A stretch of DNA of 64,000 nucleotides from Rapana venosa (lineage: Eukaryota > Mollusca > Gastropoda > Neogastropoda > Muricidae): assembly GCA_028751875.1 (NCBI GenBank), contig CM054157.1, positions 52,753,439 through 52,817,438 of the forward strand, in the 5' to 3' direction. Shown here piece after piece: positions 12,621 to 25,300 of the stretch. The translations under genes were made by a program, and so were the position numbers. How positions within the stretch are numbered: position 1 is the first letter of the stretch; each line of letters opens with the position of its first letter. The notes beneath the pieces are model-generated. The model did not search any database. It was not told the origin of the DNA and saw nothing but the letters and a program-made list of their open reading frames with translations.

Positions 12621-13434
12621 GAACTAGCCTGTATCACTACGCAAGAAGGGAAAATCATTCCTACAAACACACCCACAGTCATGTGCATAAGACCGCATGC
12701 ACACGCTTGCACACACATTCGATACCCCTCTTTGTCACACATATAATTCATCTCCCTACCAAATTATTCGTCAAAAAAAGACATGATTTGATATCAACGT
12801 CTATTTCGATGGAGCTTAACCCTGAAAAGTTGATCGATAGTCAGATTTGCATAATTTGGTCTCGTAAGAAATAGTTCCATAATACGATACGTTTTTAAAA
12901 CAAACTGTTTCTGCAAATGCTTGTTTCTACGGTGATCATTGTGGTTACGGATATTGATGTGGCTTCTTACAAACTGCCGTTGATAATAATGAAATGAAAA
13001 ATTAAGAATGTTTTATGAATGGCAACCGCGATGCCAACGGAAGTGCATGAGTAACAAACCGGCTTGTGAATGAGAATTTATTTATAGGGTCAAGATATTC
13101 CTTGAGTGTGTTGCACATGTGGTTCAGATCGAAACTCTAAGATAAAAATAAAAAGGTGGTAGAATTGCTGTATTGACACACAAATGCCCTTGCAGAATAT
13201 CATGTATAGATTCCCTGTATTTGCAGGACGAGCTGTTTTCGACCACGCCCCCCTAACCGCTCCCGCCCTTCTACTTCTGACAGTAGGAATAGTTTGAAGT
13301 CGTGGGAGGGTGTAATTCGTGTTAAGGTATTTGGATTCCTAATCTAAGGAGAATTTGAAAGTGAGAGTACGAGTCGCCGTTAAAGCTGCATGTTTGAGAA
13401 GTCTTGCATTTTTAACTGTCTAGATTTTTTTGTT
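12621..13434. other. Intergenic DNA upstream of YWHAE
   Basis: No exon or repeat family is recognisable. A GC-box-like CCACGCCCC and CCCGCCC lie near 13242-13267. Confidence 0.5.
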
Positions 13435-13885
13435 CTCGTTCTTTGGCTAGAGCTCCACGGTTCAGCAATAGTGAGATTTTTGCGTAGGCTATGAAACCCT
13501 TCCCACCCCCGCCCCCTTCCCACCACCGCCACCTCCACCATTTACGTAGCCGCATTCCGACTTGGGGGTGTGGTCTAAACATGACACTTGTGTGATGTGG
13601 TCTGTTTGTTTGGGGTTTTGTTGGTTGTTGTTTTTTTGTGTCATCCGGTACAAAATGACCTACTCTTCCAAGAGGTGGAACGGGTTTATAATGTGTTCGC
13701 AAGATGTTCTGCGTACATTCGCACATGCGGCCTCGGTTTGTGGTCGCATCTGAATGTTTTTGTCATTCAGTTCGGTTTCTCGTCAAGCTGGGAATAGAGA
13801 GCAAGGCTGGGAATGGAACCCAGAACCTCACGGTTTACTTGTTAGGCAGGTGAACGTCTTAACCATCCTGCCACTTTCCTTCTTG
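13435..13885 (-). mobile_element. Mosaic SINE (family C head and end, family A body)
   Basis: On the minus strand the head (TGGCAGGATGGTTAAGACG, then GGGTTCCATTCCC as B box) lies at about 13800-13885. It is followed by the body block shared with family A (13640-13755). The 3' module (CCAAGTCGGAATGCGGCTAC to GAGCTCTAGCC-like) runs to 13440. Confidence 0.75.
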
Positions 13886-13984
13886 GAACTGTGTAAGATT
13901 AAACAGAAGCCGAAATCCCGAGTGAGAAGCATACGTTAGGGATCTCTTGCCCACTGATAACAAATCATCCACTCTTTTATAAAC

Positions 13985-14165
13985 CATCCAACAGACGCTT
14001 TAGCCGTCTGGTTAAGATCGTTCAGCTTCAATCCCACGGGTCCATGAAGTAGCGGGTTCAAATCTCCGAAATCGGAATGTGGTTACCTTCAATGTGTACC
14101 AAAACGGTTGCATACCCAAATTTCGCCATTGGTGAACCTCGGAGCACTTGTCGAGAAACAAATAC
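13985..14165 (+). mobile_element. tRNA-derived SINE, family B head plus shared end
   Basis: The head reads TTTAGCCGTCTGGTTAAGA with B-box-like GCGGGTTCAAATC. It is joined to the common 3' module GAAATCGGAATGTGG to GGTGAACCTCGGAGC. Confidence 0.7.
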
Positions 14166-14252
14166 GAAAAAGAAAAAAAAACGAAACAAAAAAACAAAAT
14201 AAAACAAACCCAGCCATTTTTTTAACAAGAAGAACCTGCAATGGCGGGTAGA

Positions 14253-14565
14253 GAATGAATGACTGCTGCTAACATACCCAGCATGCAACCTGTGACGGGT
14301 TTGGACTGAGAGGGATGGGATCTGCCAGACTGTATAAAACATTACTCAATATTATTCTGAATGAAAGGCGAGGCATGACACTCCTGTATACACACGGTGC
14401 CAGTTTTAAATGAATGACTGTGCCACAAACATACCCAGCATGCAACCTGTGACGGGTTTGGACTGAGAGGGACGGGGTCTGACAGATTGTATAAAAACTT
14501 ACTCAGTATTATGTTATTGATTGAAAGGCAAGGGATGACACTCCTGCATACGGTGCCAGTTTCAA
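14253..14565. repeat. Tandem duplication of a ~150-bp unit
   Basis: Both halves (about 14253-14405 and 14406-14565) contain ACCCAGCATGCAACCTGTGA, GTTTGGACTGAGAGGGA and CATGACACTCCTG-like blocks in the same order. Confidence 0.85.
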
Positions 14566-14650
14566 AAGACTCGTCCCTGAAGGAATGAGGCCTAGCCTAA
14601 TTGTGAGAAATGGTTGGGAGATTTCAACAGTTAATAGTTAGACTAGTTGT

Positions 14651-14653
<3 letters not shown>

Positions 14654-14703
<50 letters not shown>

Positions 14704-14845
14704 CATGTCCATCACAATAGGCAGTAGGAAGACAAAAATTCCCTATTCAGTACCCTGTGACTATGCAAGTGATTGTATCACTTGTAGTAGTTGCCCACAT
14801 GAAAAAGTTAAATCTGATCTCAAAACAAACAACAACAACAACAAC

Positions 14846-14899
<54 letters not shown>
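14654..14899. repeat. Two (GA)n microsatellites
   Basis: Pure GA runs at 14654-14700 and 14852-14899, separated by about 150 bp of non-repetitive DNA. Confidence 0.95.
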
Positions 14900-14901
<2 letters not shown>

Positions 14902-15284
14902 GTTTGTGTAGGGGGTAACCTGGTTAAAATATCGAATTTGTGACCAATGATAGAGGTGTGGGTGCAATCTCTATTGAGGTCTCTACTTTGAGAAGAAAAT
15001 GTTCCCCCTGGATTTAACGCTAGTTCTGCTCGAATTTCTCTATTCCCCTGCAAGATGAACTTTTCAAGAGGAAAAACAATGCCCCCGTGGGGACCCAGTG
15101 GGCTGTGTGTGTGTGTGTGTTGTTATTTTTGTTTGTTCCTTGGCTAAAGTTCTCAGGGAAGGGATGACAACTTTTACAAAACTGCATACACACAGGGACT
15201 AGATGGAAAAAACACCACATGAGTGCTATTCCATTATCTTGGAAATGGAATAAAAGAAAGAAAGAAAAAGAAAGAAAAAGAAAA

Positions 15285-15645
15285 AAGCAGGATCACCAAT
15301 GGTGAAATTTTTGCGTTTGTGACCCTTTTTGTTGTGGGTTTGTTTTTAGACTCACCATTGAGGTAGCCGCATTCCAACTTGGGGGATACAGTTGGGAATA
15401 AGACCTAACAGTTTTGCCTGGACATTCGGAAAGTACCACCCTGCTCTTTCCCATGTTCAACTACCTGGGTTCTTCTGACGAGCACAAGTCCGTCAGCACA
15501 CGGGGCCACCTGGCTAGAGTCTCCACGGAAAGACTTTACTTTCAGTTTCCCGTCAAACTGGGAGGAAAGGGCAAGGCTGGGAATGGAACCCAGAACCTCA
15601 CAGTTGACTTGTGAAGTAGGTGAACATCTAAACCATCCTGTTACC
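15285..15645 (-). mobile_element. tRNA-derived SINE, family C
   Basis: On the minus strand the head carries the B-box-like GGGTTCCATTCCC (about 15580-15594). The 3' module CCAAGTTGGAATGCGGCTAC is near 15367-15380, ending with CACCATTGGTGAT at 15293-15305. Homologous copies lie at 51955-52325 and 54845-55215. Confidence 0.8.
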
Positions 15646-16110
15646 TTTTCTTCCTTTTTTATTATATTTTTTTTAGATCAGATTTTCAGTCCCTCCACTG
15701 TGCAACTACGAATCGATAGAATGACATCCATAGGCTAAGGAGTACTGAAGTGGGAATCTCTTGCTTTCCTATTGCCATTGTGATGGACATTAGTTGAACA
15801 TGCATTGTTCCCCCCACCCTCAACCCCCCCTCCCCCCACGCTCTCTCTTGTTTGGTACTCTTTTGTCTTTCTCTTGTTGTTCCCCTTCTCCTGGACTTTG
15901 TTGTTGTTGTTGTTGTTGGTTCTTTCATGTTCCACCTTCATCGTTTTCCATTCGTCCTTTGCTGTCAGCCTGTAGATGGTGTGTTGGTCTTCAAGGTCGC
16001 CAGCCCATGCTCCCTCCCGTATCTTTGTCTGCCCTCCCGTATGCCGGTCTGACATGCCTGTCTGGTTACCGTTCTTCCTACTCCTGTGTATGATATCTTA
16101 GAGCCGCAGT

Positions 16111-16480
16111 GTGCTGGCCTCTCTCCCCCGAGGGGATGCGGGGGGGGGGGGGGGGGGGGGGGGGGGGGCTATCAGTATAAATAGCATCCCCACATTCTGG
16201 AAATTCTGTGCTAGAAATTTCCTCTTTTCTATCACTCTCTTTGTTTCTGCCTTGTTTCTTTTCTTCATGTCACCTCCTTCTTGTCTATTTTCTGCCTTCT
16301 TGGTCCATTCTCCTGCCTTTTTTTCCAGAAAGAACTTAAAAGGTAACTATTCTCTCTTGTGCCGAAGTCGGATGCGCTGGGCCTGACTTGTCAGGCGCTT
16401 AACGGCAGCGTGACGCATTTTCGCTCATATAACAGACAACAATAGTTGCTGTCTGAGCGTTCGACGAAGAAGAAGAAGAA
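16111..16480 (+). mobile_element. Non-autonomous element D with (GAA)n tail
   Basis: It starts near CTCTCCCCGAGGGGATGCGG, continues with ATAAATAGCATCCCCAC and TTCTGGAAATTCTGTGCTAG, and ends CTGTCTGAGCGTTCGACGAAGAAGAAG. A pure G run of about 28 (16141-16168) interrupts the front. Copies in both orientations lie at 32605, 33708, 37465, 45720 and 63545. Confidence 0.8.
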
Positions 16481-16867
16481 GTGATGTTGTCCATGAAGGA
16501 TGTTGCTGGCCTTCCTTGCGTTCTCCTTGCCCTGACTCTCCCCTGCAGGACAGACGTCATCAAGTCGGTTCTTGTGTTTCTGTTGATGTTCCCCAATATA
16601 CTTCAATTTTCTTTCGTTGGTCTTCTAGGACAGTTTTACGCTGGGCAGCTAATTCCTTTAGCACACTCTCATTGGTTCTGGTCCATCTTACTCTGTGAAG
16701 ACAGATGTTGAACCGTATTTTTTTGTGCTGCGTTTACCCTATTTTAGTTAACTTTCTTCGAAGTCCAGGCTTCACCTCCGTGCATGACAACAGACCAAAT
16801 TAAGAAGCGTGAATTCTTATTTTCAGATTTGTTGGTATACCTGTGTTTTTATTTTGCTTATTTTATA

Positions 16868-17130
16868 CCACTTTAAGTCACGGCAGATTTCTCTGCGTGA
16901 AATTCGGGCTGCTCTCCCCGGGGAGAGCGCGTTGCCACAAGAGCAGCGCCACCCATTTTTTTCTTTTCTTTTTTTGACTGCAAGTGTATTTGTTTCCCTA
17001 TCAGAGTGGGTTTTTTTCTACAGAATGTTGCCAGGGACAACTCTCTTGTTGCTGTGGGTTCTTTTACGTGCGCTAAATAATTTTGTGTAACACACGGGAC
17101 CTCGATTTATCGTCTCATCCTTAAGATTAG
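16868..17130. mobile_element. Dispersed repeat F
   Basis: It shares CAGATTTCTCTGCGTGAAAT, GCCACAAGAGCAGCGCCACC and ACAGAATGTTGCCAGGGACA-like blocks with 53325-53690 and 56645-57005. A truncated family A-like border (GACCTCGATTTATCGTCTCA) ends it. Confidence 0.75.
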
Positions 17131-18169
17131 CACCCAGACATGGAGATTTTTTTTTAAAGTCACAGAAACACAAATCAAGCAGACCAGCTATCATACACAC
17201 ACACACACTCAAGCAAAAGACATTTTCCAAACCAGAGCAGCAAAGTATTATTATCTGATGGCAGTTTATTTCCTTCTGTTTAAAATCACACATCATGCCA
17301 CACACGCACACAAGAGTCGACAAGAAACCTTGTTCCCTCTGTGCGGGTCCGACCATGCTCACCTTTTTATTTCGCAGCCACATAAAAGAATGTACACCAT
17401 AGAATAATAACCTAACAATCTGGCCAAACAGCTGACTGAGCTCCATAAGCTCTTGTACTTGCCCCTGGCTCTCTTTAAATTTTTCATATAATTTTCAACA
17501 AAAATGTACACAAGTTTTATATATAAATAAAATAACAAGCGATGTGATGAGTGCATAACAGATAATGGTACAGGGGGAGAGAGCAGGTAGATCCGACAAA
17601 ACAAAGGTTGGGTTCTCTGAGCAAACAAAGCGGCTCACACACACACATACACAAAGAGGCAGGGGTGGGGGTGGGGGGTGGAGATGGCGGGCAACAGAAT
17701 CTAACAGATCATTGTTGACAAACCAAGGGGAGAGGGATACCGTTCAGAAGTGTACAGGACAGCTGAACTTGGCGGCCTTGTGCTTCCTATGACTGACAAC
17801 TGACCCTTCCATGGCTTCAAACATCACATGCAGTGTGGAAAAACTGCAGCATCCCCACCCTCTTCCCCCTTCCAATACACCCGTTTAAAAAAACAGAAAA
17901 ACCCACCAATCCCCCACCTTCCAGTATTAAACAGGTAATGGATTTGAACATACTTCTACGAGAAAGAGATGAAGTATGTGGTGCGTGTTTTGGACAAAGC
18001 ATGAGGCGGCAGAACACAATTCTGTACTTAAAAAGACCCACGTGTGGTGTTTCTTCCACCATGTACAGGACGCTAAACTTGCTCAGTACTTCCTTACAAG
18101 CTGACCCCATGTACCATAGGCGGATTGGTGTAACTAGCGAACGTGTTTTCCCAAACACCTTAACCAGAC

Positions 18170-18350
18170 CAGCATACCCGCGCCTCAGTATTCCACAGAG
18201 TTGACCCACTTGTAAAACCATGTGGTGGGCTGGTAACAAGTGAGGAGTAAAGTGTGCTTAAGACACAACAAGCGAGGGGATTGAACTCTTCTCGCTTCTC
18301 TTGTTTGTCTTGCCTGCCTAAACCACTTGACCACGGCTGAACAGCTGTGG
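18170..18350 (-). mobile_element. tRNA-derived SINE, family E
   Basis: On the minus strand the head CCGTGGTCAAGTGGTTTAGG (A box) is followed by GTTCAATCCCC (B box). A central block with GTGTCTTAAGCACACTTTAC and ACAAGTGGGTCAACTC follows. A better preserved copy lies at 55370-55648. Confidence 0.75.
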
Positions 18351-18477
18351 AAGAAAAGCTGTTGCTTAAAGCAACTTTTGCAGAGGGATGTGACTTCATT
18401 TTTCTCTTTTTTTTCTTTCCAAGTTGCTTGTAGTCCACTGATCAGAAGGCTGAAGGAGCAAAAGAGACGAGAGGGGG

Positions 18478-18486
18478 AGAAGGAGA

Positions 18487-18517
<31 letters not shown>

Positions 18518-18780
18518 AGAGAAGAGAGAGAGAGAAAGTTCCAATGACCACGGAGGCTGAAGGAGAAAAACTAAAAAAGAGGTGAGGCTGTGTGTGGTGT
18601 GGTGTGTGTGGTGTACATGAGTGAGTGTGCGTGTACATGAGTGTGCGAGTGTGTATGTGATTGACAGAGTGAGTAGATGGTGTGTATGTGTGAGAGTGTG
18701 TGTGGGTAGATGGTGTGCATGTGTGTATTTAAATGTTCATTTGTATATGTTTGAGTAGATGGTGTGTGTGTATTAACATG
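18478..18780. repeat. (GA)n then (GT)n simple-repeat tract
   Basis: GA-rich from 18478 to 18540, then GT-rich with AGTGAG and GTGTATG interruptions to 18780. Confidence 0.85.
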
Positions 18781-20489
18781 CGAGTGTCAAGGGCCGCCAT
18801 ACACTGGGATCCTTCCAACACTGTCTCCTATCACTCACAGACACACTCCCATATGGCCAAGTCTACATCTAAAATGCAAAACCCCCATCTTCCTCTGTGC
18901 ATCAGTGACACCTTTCTAAGGCTGAGCTGAAACGGCAAAAAGTATATTTTGTTAAACAAATGTTCCCACGTCTCTTCAATGAAAAGTTTTCCATTTGAAA
19001 GCCAACTAGGTTTCTTCTGGGCAAACTTAGAACCCCCCCCCCCCTAAACAACCCCAACCCTCCTCTCTACAGTCAACTTAAACCACATAAACAACATTTA
19101 ACTTTCTTGAATGAATCAAATATGCAAAGAAAATTCCGTTGCTGATCTACTCAACAGCAAAATGACTGACTTACACAACCTGATCCAAAAGCAATTTTTT
19201 TTTGGTTCCTTTTTTTTCCTGTTTCTTGACCACCTAGCGAATGAGCAGCCCAGTGTAAGTCTTGCTGTTAACTAAGTATGAATGATAATACTGGCCACAT
19301 GAAATATTTTACAAAAAATGAATGTGCTGAAAAATGACAAGCAGTCGTCTGTCATCCACGATACCCCTCTCCTCTTTCTCCCCTGGCTGTTAAATATCTA
19401 CAATACCTTCTTTTTTTTCCTTTTTAATATCTACAATACCTTCTTGACAATGAATGTGTTGCTGCAAGAGTTTGTAAAAAAAGAAAAAGAAAAGAGATCC
19501 ATTTATAAATAAATAAACAACTACTTCAAACATTTCTAGATAGCTGACAGTGCTGACAAAATCACACATATATCGTTTCTTGTATGAATAATATTTTGGT
19601 ACATCCATGAAAAAATCATGTTACTTTCTGTGAAAGATAGACTATTTCACCATAATGGAAACAACCATACCTCTCCCGAAATAAAAAAAAAGGTTTCAAT
19701 ATTCCTATGTACATGATGTTTTTAAGTACACAATCTATGAAAACACAGTTCTAGTCATATATTTGAGTGAAATGTGACTTAAAAAACAAAATACAGAAAC
19801 AGGGAAACAACTTATATGTCAGGCTGTTCACGCCTCCTAAAGATGCTACTTATAACCTCCCTTTAATGAGTGTGACAGGGGAAAAAATAACCAAAAAACA
19901 CACACAAATGTAATCAGACAAAAAAGAGCTCCTTTTTTCCCTTATAATATATGAGTATCACTTTTCAAATTGTATTCAAGGTTTCTTAGAAAGGTGAAGA
20001 AAGCAGCTTCAAGATTTCTTGCGAAATTTACACAACAACGGGCAACCTGTCCCCCCAAAAAAAGACATAATGGTAAAACAGTAGTCCACAACAAGCAGTT
20101 GACAAAGAAAAAACAAAACAAAAAGCAACCCCCCCCACTCCTGACCAGTCACTTCCACAGACTCGATATTCACGTGAAAAGAGGGAAAGACTTTTGAAGA
20201 AAACAGTTTGTGTCTAAAACTCAATAAAAAAACCACGACCACAATAATTTGTCAAAATGAAATCGCCGTTTAAAAAAAAAAGAAATGAAAACAGCAGTTA
20301 AAAAAAAAATCCAGCCCACACAACACACTCTGAATGCAGAAAATAGGACATAACCGAGTTCTTTCTCTTATTCTCTCTTGAAAAAAAAAAAAAAAAAATG
20401 GGGGGGTTTATCATTGAAACCAGTTTTAAACCAACCCATATTTCTTTAAAGTGAGAGTGAAAGATTTCTGCATAAGAAACAAAACATAG

Positions 20490-20670
20490 AGGCTGTGTGT
20501 GAGTGTGTGTGTGTGTGTATGTGCGTGTGTGTTTTTGTATGTGTGTGCGTGTGTGAGTGAGAATCACAGTAATTAACAAAATATAAACAACAAAGAAAAC
20601 AGAAGAGTGTGTGTGTGTGTATTCATGTGTGTGTGTGTGTATGTATGGGTTGTGTGTTTAAATGTGTACC
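20490..20670. repeat. (GT)n-rich tract
   Basis: Interrupted GT dinucleotide blocks at 20494-20560 and 20606-20645. Confidence 0.9.
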
Positions 20671-21045
20671 CAAACCCATGAATATGCGTGTATCACATTT
20701 ATTTATGGCATGAAAAAAATAACAGCAAACAAATCATACACTAACACTACTCCTGTTTTATCCATAAATAATAATAAAAAAAACAACCCCACCACCACCA
20801 CCCCAAAAACAAAACACATACCAACCCCACTGATAATGTAGTTAATATTTTGACCCATAATAACAAACAAACCAAAAAAAAGCATCCACAAAACAGTCAA
20901 ACAATGGCTATACAGTTTAAAAAAAAAAAAAAAGATGGAAAAAAAAAGGGAAAAAATTCTCATCCTTCTTTCGTTGAGAAACATTTCTGTTGGAAAAACA
21001 GAACCAGTGAGACAACAGGAATGCCATGTTAGCAAGAGACGTTGA

Positions 21046-21395
21046 TAGGATACACACACAGACACACACACACAGACAGACACACAAACACAGCAACACA
21101 AACAACCTACTGGGATGGGGTGGAGGGACACACACACACTCACTCACTCACTTACACCACAATCACTCACTTACACACACACACACAATCACTCACTCAC
21201 TCACTTACACACACACACACTCACTCACACACACCACACTCACTACACACACTCACTCACTCGCTTACACACACACTCACTCACTCACACACACACACTT
21301 ACAAGCATACACACAGACTTGCAAACAAGCAATGGACTTGGATGGGAAAGACGTATGTGCCCATGAACACACACACACACACACACAAAGTCAGA
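21046..21395. repeat. (CA)n / (CACT)n tract
   Basis: Degenerate ACACACACTCACTCACT-type repeats spanning about 350 bp. Frames open through it are repeat artefacts. Confidence 0.9.
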
Positions 21396-22072
21396 AAACT
21401 TTCAGCCGAACCAACAAAGAACTGCACGAGCCACAGAAGGAAGGAAGGACGGAAGGAGGAAGGAAGGAAGGAAGGAAGGAGACATGTGCCCAAAACTGCC
21501 TCAGCTGTGCGGTGGCTGGATGGGAACAAACATGCCCCAAAACACAAACCAGATCCTACCCTACACAGCCTTAGCCGCGAAAACAAGAAAAAGAACAAAC
21601 ACAGACGAAACGCAAAAAAAGACAAGACCAACCTCAAAACACAAAAGTGCTGAACAGTCAGGGAAAAGCAGGCAGATTAAAAGATCATACAAACGAGGAT
21701 CTCCATAGGAAAATCGTCTGCAGACAGGAAAATGAACACACACACACACAGAGAAAAGTGACACAGGTCCTACGTTGAAATAGAAACCAAAGGAATGACG
21801 GGGAGAAAAAAATGTCAGGAAAAAACCCCCCAACTGAAAATGCAAAGTGCTGGGATGAATCCTGTCGGCTGCTCATCCCCCCTTCCCTCATCGTCACGAT
21901 CGTCGTCGTCCCCCACTGCCATCGAAACATACCATCATCATCATCACTGCCATCAAAAAAAAAAAAAAAAAAAAGATATCACCATGTTTAAAAATCATCT
22001 CTTGGAGGTTTGTTCCCGCGTTTTCCAATTTTTTAATTTTTTTTTTTACACGCCTCCCTCTCTCACTCTTAT

Positions 22073-22303
22073 TCATGCTCGAAGCGGGAACTGAGGTGTG
22101 GAGAGGGGAGGGGAGGAGGAAGGGGAGGATATGGGTGACGCCCCTTGTTGCCGCAGCGTCTGGAAGCGCCGTTTCAAGTTCTCTCGCAGCTCCAGCCGCT
22201 GCTGTTGGACGGTGCTGCGGTTGGCTTGGAAGAGGCGAATGTCTTCTTCTGATATGCCGCAGTCGCCCACGTCTTCCTCCTCGTCTTCGCACGATAATGT
22301 CGT
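22073..22303 (-). CDS. GGNBP2: GGNBP2 coding exon 11 (C-terminus, stop)
   Basis: 231 nt, residues 553-628, TGA at 22073-22075. It reads TTLSCEDEEEDVGDCGISEE and continues DIRLFQANRSTVQQQRLEL, resembling the vertebrate SDEEIF/ISQDEIQSF C-terminal block. The tail is Ser/Pro-rich and ends PLRA. The acceptor is CTGTTGCAG. Confidence 0.92.
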   Translation of the reverse strand, partial: TTLSCEDEEEDVGDCGISEEDIRLFQANRSTVQQQRLELRENLKRRFQTLRQQGASPISSPSSSPPLSTPQFPLRA

Positions 22304-25300
22304 CTGCAACAGCGGCAGCAAAATTTGGATCAGAAGTTGATGGAAAGCGGGTGGGTGTGAGGGTGGGTGGGTGGAAAAGTTGGTGAGAGAGTGACAATGA
22401 CAATGACAACAGTTTATTGTGATTTAAGCTGTGAAGCCCATTCACAAGGGGACAGTGGGAAGGGGACTGGGCACAACACATATATTGAACAACAACAGCA
22501 ACAAATATGATTGTAGCCCAAATGATCTTCATGGCATGGATTGGTGAGAGAGTGAGTGAGTGAGTGATGTTGTATGCAATGTGTGCACAGAAAATGCCTG
22601 GTTCTTGATATAAAAAAAAACAAAAACACCCAGTCTACTCTTCCAAACACTCAAACTAACACTATCCCTGAAGTCAGAATGCAGATACCTTAATGGCAAG
22701 CAAAAACGGTCGCAAATGCACCATCTCACCATTGGCGAACCTAGGAGCTCTAACAGAGACCCCCTTCCCCCCAAAAAAACAACAACAAAACAAAACAACA
22801 ACCCCAAAACCCAAAAAAAAACTAACAACCCCCACAAAACAAAACATAACAGAGGCCACCACCAAACAAACTAACAGAGCCCCACCAAAAAAAAACAACC
22901 CACCAAAACAACTACCACCAACAAAAACAACCCCACCCAAACAAAACAACAGAGCACACCAAACAACAAAAACACCCCACCAAACAAAAAAAACCCAAAC
23001 AAAAAAATAACACAACATACAACAAAAAAAAAACCAAAACACCACTCACAAATAACCAGAAACAACAGCCTGGAATGCACGTTAAAAAGGTCGCTCGCAA
23101 CTACCACATACAACCTCGAAAAAGAAAACAGACCACCACCACATCCTTAAAACCATGGCCTGGGGTCACAAAATCGTTTCCCTACGTTTTCTAAACAGCC
23201 CAGCTGCCCAAAGACGCCACACCAGGGCCGCCACCACTGCACCCAACAAACTTAAGACTAATTTTCCCTGAAGTCGGAATGTGGCTACCTTCACGGCGGG
23301 TAAAAATAGTCGCACATTTATTCATTAATTAAAATTTTTTTTTAATTGATTCTTTTATATCGAGGATAATGGAATAAGCACTTATGTGCTTTTTTTAACA
23401 TCCAGTCCCCGTGTGTATGTGGTTTTGTAAATTTTGTCATCTGTTCCCACCGGCACACAATGGCCTGCTCTTACGAAAAGCGGAACAGGATTTAACGTGT
23501 GCGCAAGATGTTCTGCGTGCGTTCGCACACGGGGCCTCGGTTTACAGTCTCATCCGAAAGACTTTGGGGAGAGTGGAGTCGGCACTGATGTTAACTCCAG
23601 GGGAAAATATCCCCTTGAACGGGAATCGAGTGTGTGATGGGTGAGTTGGGTCCATGAAGTCCCGGGTTTGAATCTTGGCTGCAGAGTGTGATAAATTAAG
23701 GGAGTGGATTTTACAATTCCCCAGGTCAAATATAAAAGAATAAAATACAAATAAATAAAAAATAAGTGCAGACCTGCCAGTGCCTTAATTTCTTACACAT
23801 GCAGTAGATCAAATACGTACATTAAAAATCCCATAATTGGTGTCAGTGTTCAGTGAGTTATGGAAAGACGACTAGACCCAGCATGCAACCAGTACAAAAA
23901 AATGAGCTGCTCTGGATGAAGTGTCAGCTGAGGCCAGCAGGCAGACCTCCTGCAGAGTGACAAGCACAGAAGATCAGGCACTTTTTATTTATTTTAAAAA
24001 AAAATTCTTTTATATCGAGGATAATGGAATAAGCACTTATGTGCTTTTTTTTATTTTACATCCAGTCCCCGTGTGTAAGCGGTTTTATAAATTCTGTCAT
24101 CTGTTCCCACCGGCACACAATGGCCTACTCTTATGAACAGTGGAACAGGATTTAACGTGTGCGCAAGATGTTCTGCGTGCATTCGCGGTTTATAGTCTCA
24201 ACCGAAAGACTTTTGGGGAGAGAGGAGTCTGTACTGATGTTAACTCCAGAGGAAAATATCCCCCTTGAACGGGAATCAAACCCGGGTTGTCAGATTGCAA
24301 GCGCAATGTTCTAACCACTAGGCTATCCCGTCCTCCTCTGCATCCAATACAGTAAAGGAATGCAGAGAGGAGAAGAGGAGAAGAGGAGAAGAGGAGAAGA
24401 GGAGAAGGTGCAATGTTCTTCACTGCAGTGCCATTACCTGCGTGACCAAGGTGTACTTTCTCTCTGGTGACCCTCCAGAAGACCGACAGTGGGGAAAACT
24501 GCCCTCAAAGTTCAGTGGATATTCTTCCCCTGCACACACACACACACCCACACATGGCGATGAATACATTTTTGGGTTGCTCTCTCTTTCTCTCTCTCTT
24601 TCTCTCACACACACACGGTGTTGAATACATTTTTGGGTTGCTCTCTCTTTCTCTCTCTCACACACACACACGGTGTTGAATACATTTTTGGGTTGCCCTC
24701 TCTCTCTCACACACGGTGTTGAATACATTTTTGGGCTGCTCTCCCTTTCTCTCACACATACGGTGTTGAATACATGTTTGTGTTGCTCTCTCTCTCTCTC
24801 TCACACATATGGTGTTGAATACATTTTTGTGTTGCTCTCTCTCTCTCACACACACATATACGGTGTTGAATACATTTTTGGGTTGCTCTCTTTCTCTCAC
24901 ACACACACGGTGTTGAATATATTTTTGGGTTGCTCTTTCTTTCTCTCTCTCACACACACGGTGTTGAATACATTTTTGGGTTGCTCTCTTTCTCACACAC
25001 ACGGTGTTGAATACATTTTTGGGTTGCTCTCTCTTTCTCTCACACACACGGTGTTGAATACATTTTTGGGTTGCTCTCCCTTTCTCTCACACACACATGG
25101 TGTTGAATTCATTTTTGGGTTGCTCTTTCTCTTTCTCTCTCACACACATACACACGGTGTTGAATACATTTTTGGGTTGCTCTCACACACACACACGGTG
25201 TTGAATACATTTGCTCTCACACACACACACGGTGTTGAATACATTTTTGGGTTGCTCTCTCTTTCTCTCACACACACGGTGTTGAATACATTTTTGGGTT

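Larger units (their letters stand above)
17265..22072 (-). other. GGNBP2: Probable GGNBP2 3'UTR and downstream flank
   Basis: This stretch follows the GGNBP2 stop codon at 22073-22075. It is mostly non-repetitive apart from microsatellites and one SINE. Candidate AATAAA signals on the minus strand lie at 20698-20703 and 17265-17270; which one is used cannot be told. It holds no supportable coding exon. Confidence 0.4.
22304..24437 (-). other. GGNBP2: GGNBP2 intron 10
   Basis: It contains a SINE-end fragment (22660-22760), an A/C-only low-complexity block (22760-23040) and SINE pieces (23343-23960, 23996-24335). A (GAGAA)n-like stretch lies at 24365-24406. No exon was found. Confidence 0.8.

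Noticed and set aside
22071..22532. 212-codon minus-strand frame (DDIIVRRRGG...)
   Set aside because: It overlaps GGNBP2 exon 11 in another frame. The correct frame is fixed by exon 10 phase and by family resemblance of the ISEEDIRLFQ segment.
23996..24335. Possible functional tRNA genes at SINE heads
   Set aside because: A and B boxes are present, but a cloverleaf with proper acceptor stem and anticodon arm is not apparent, and the same head recurs with SINE bodies.
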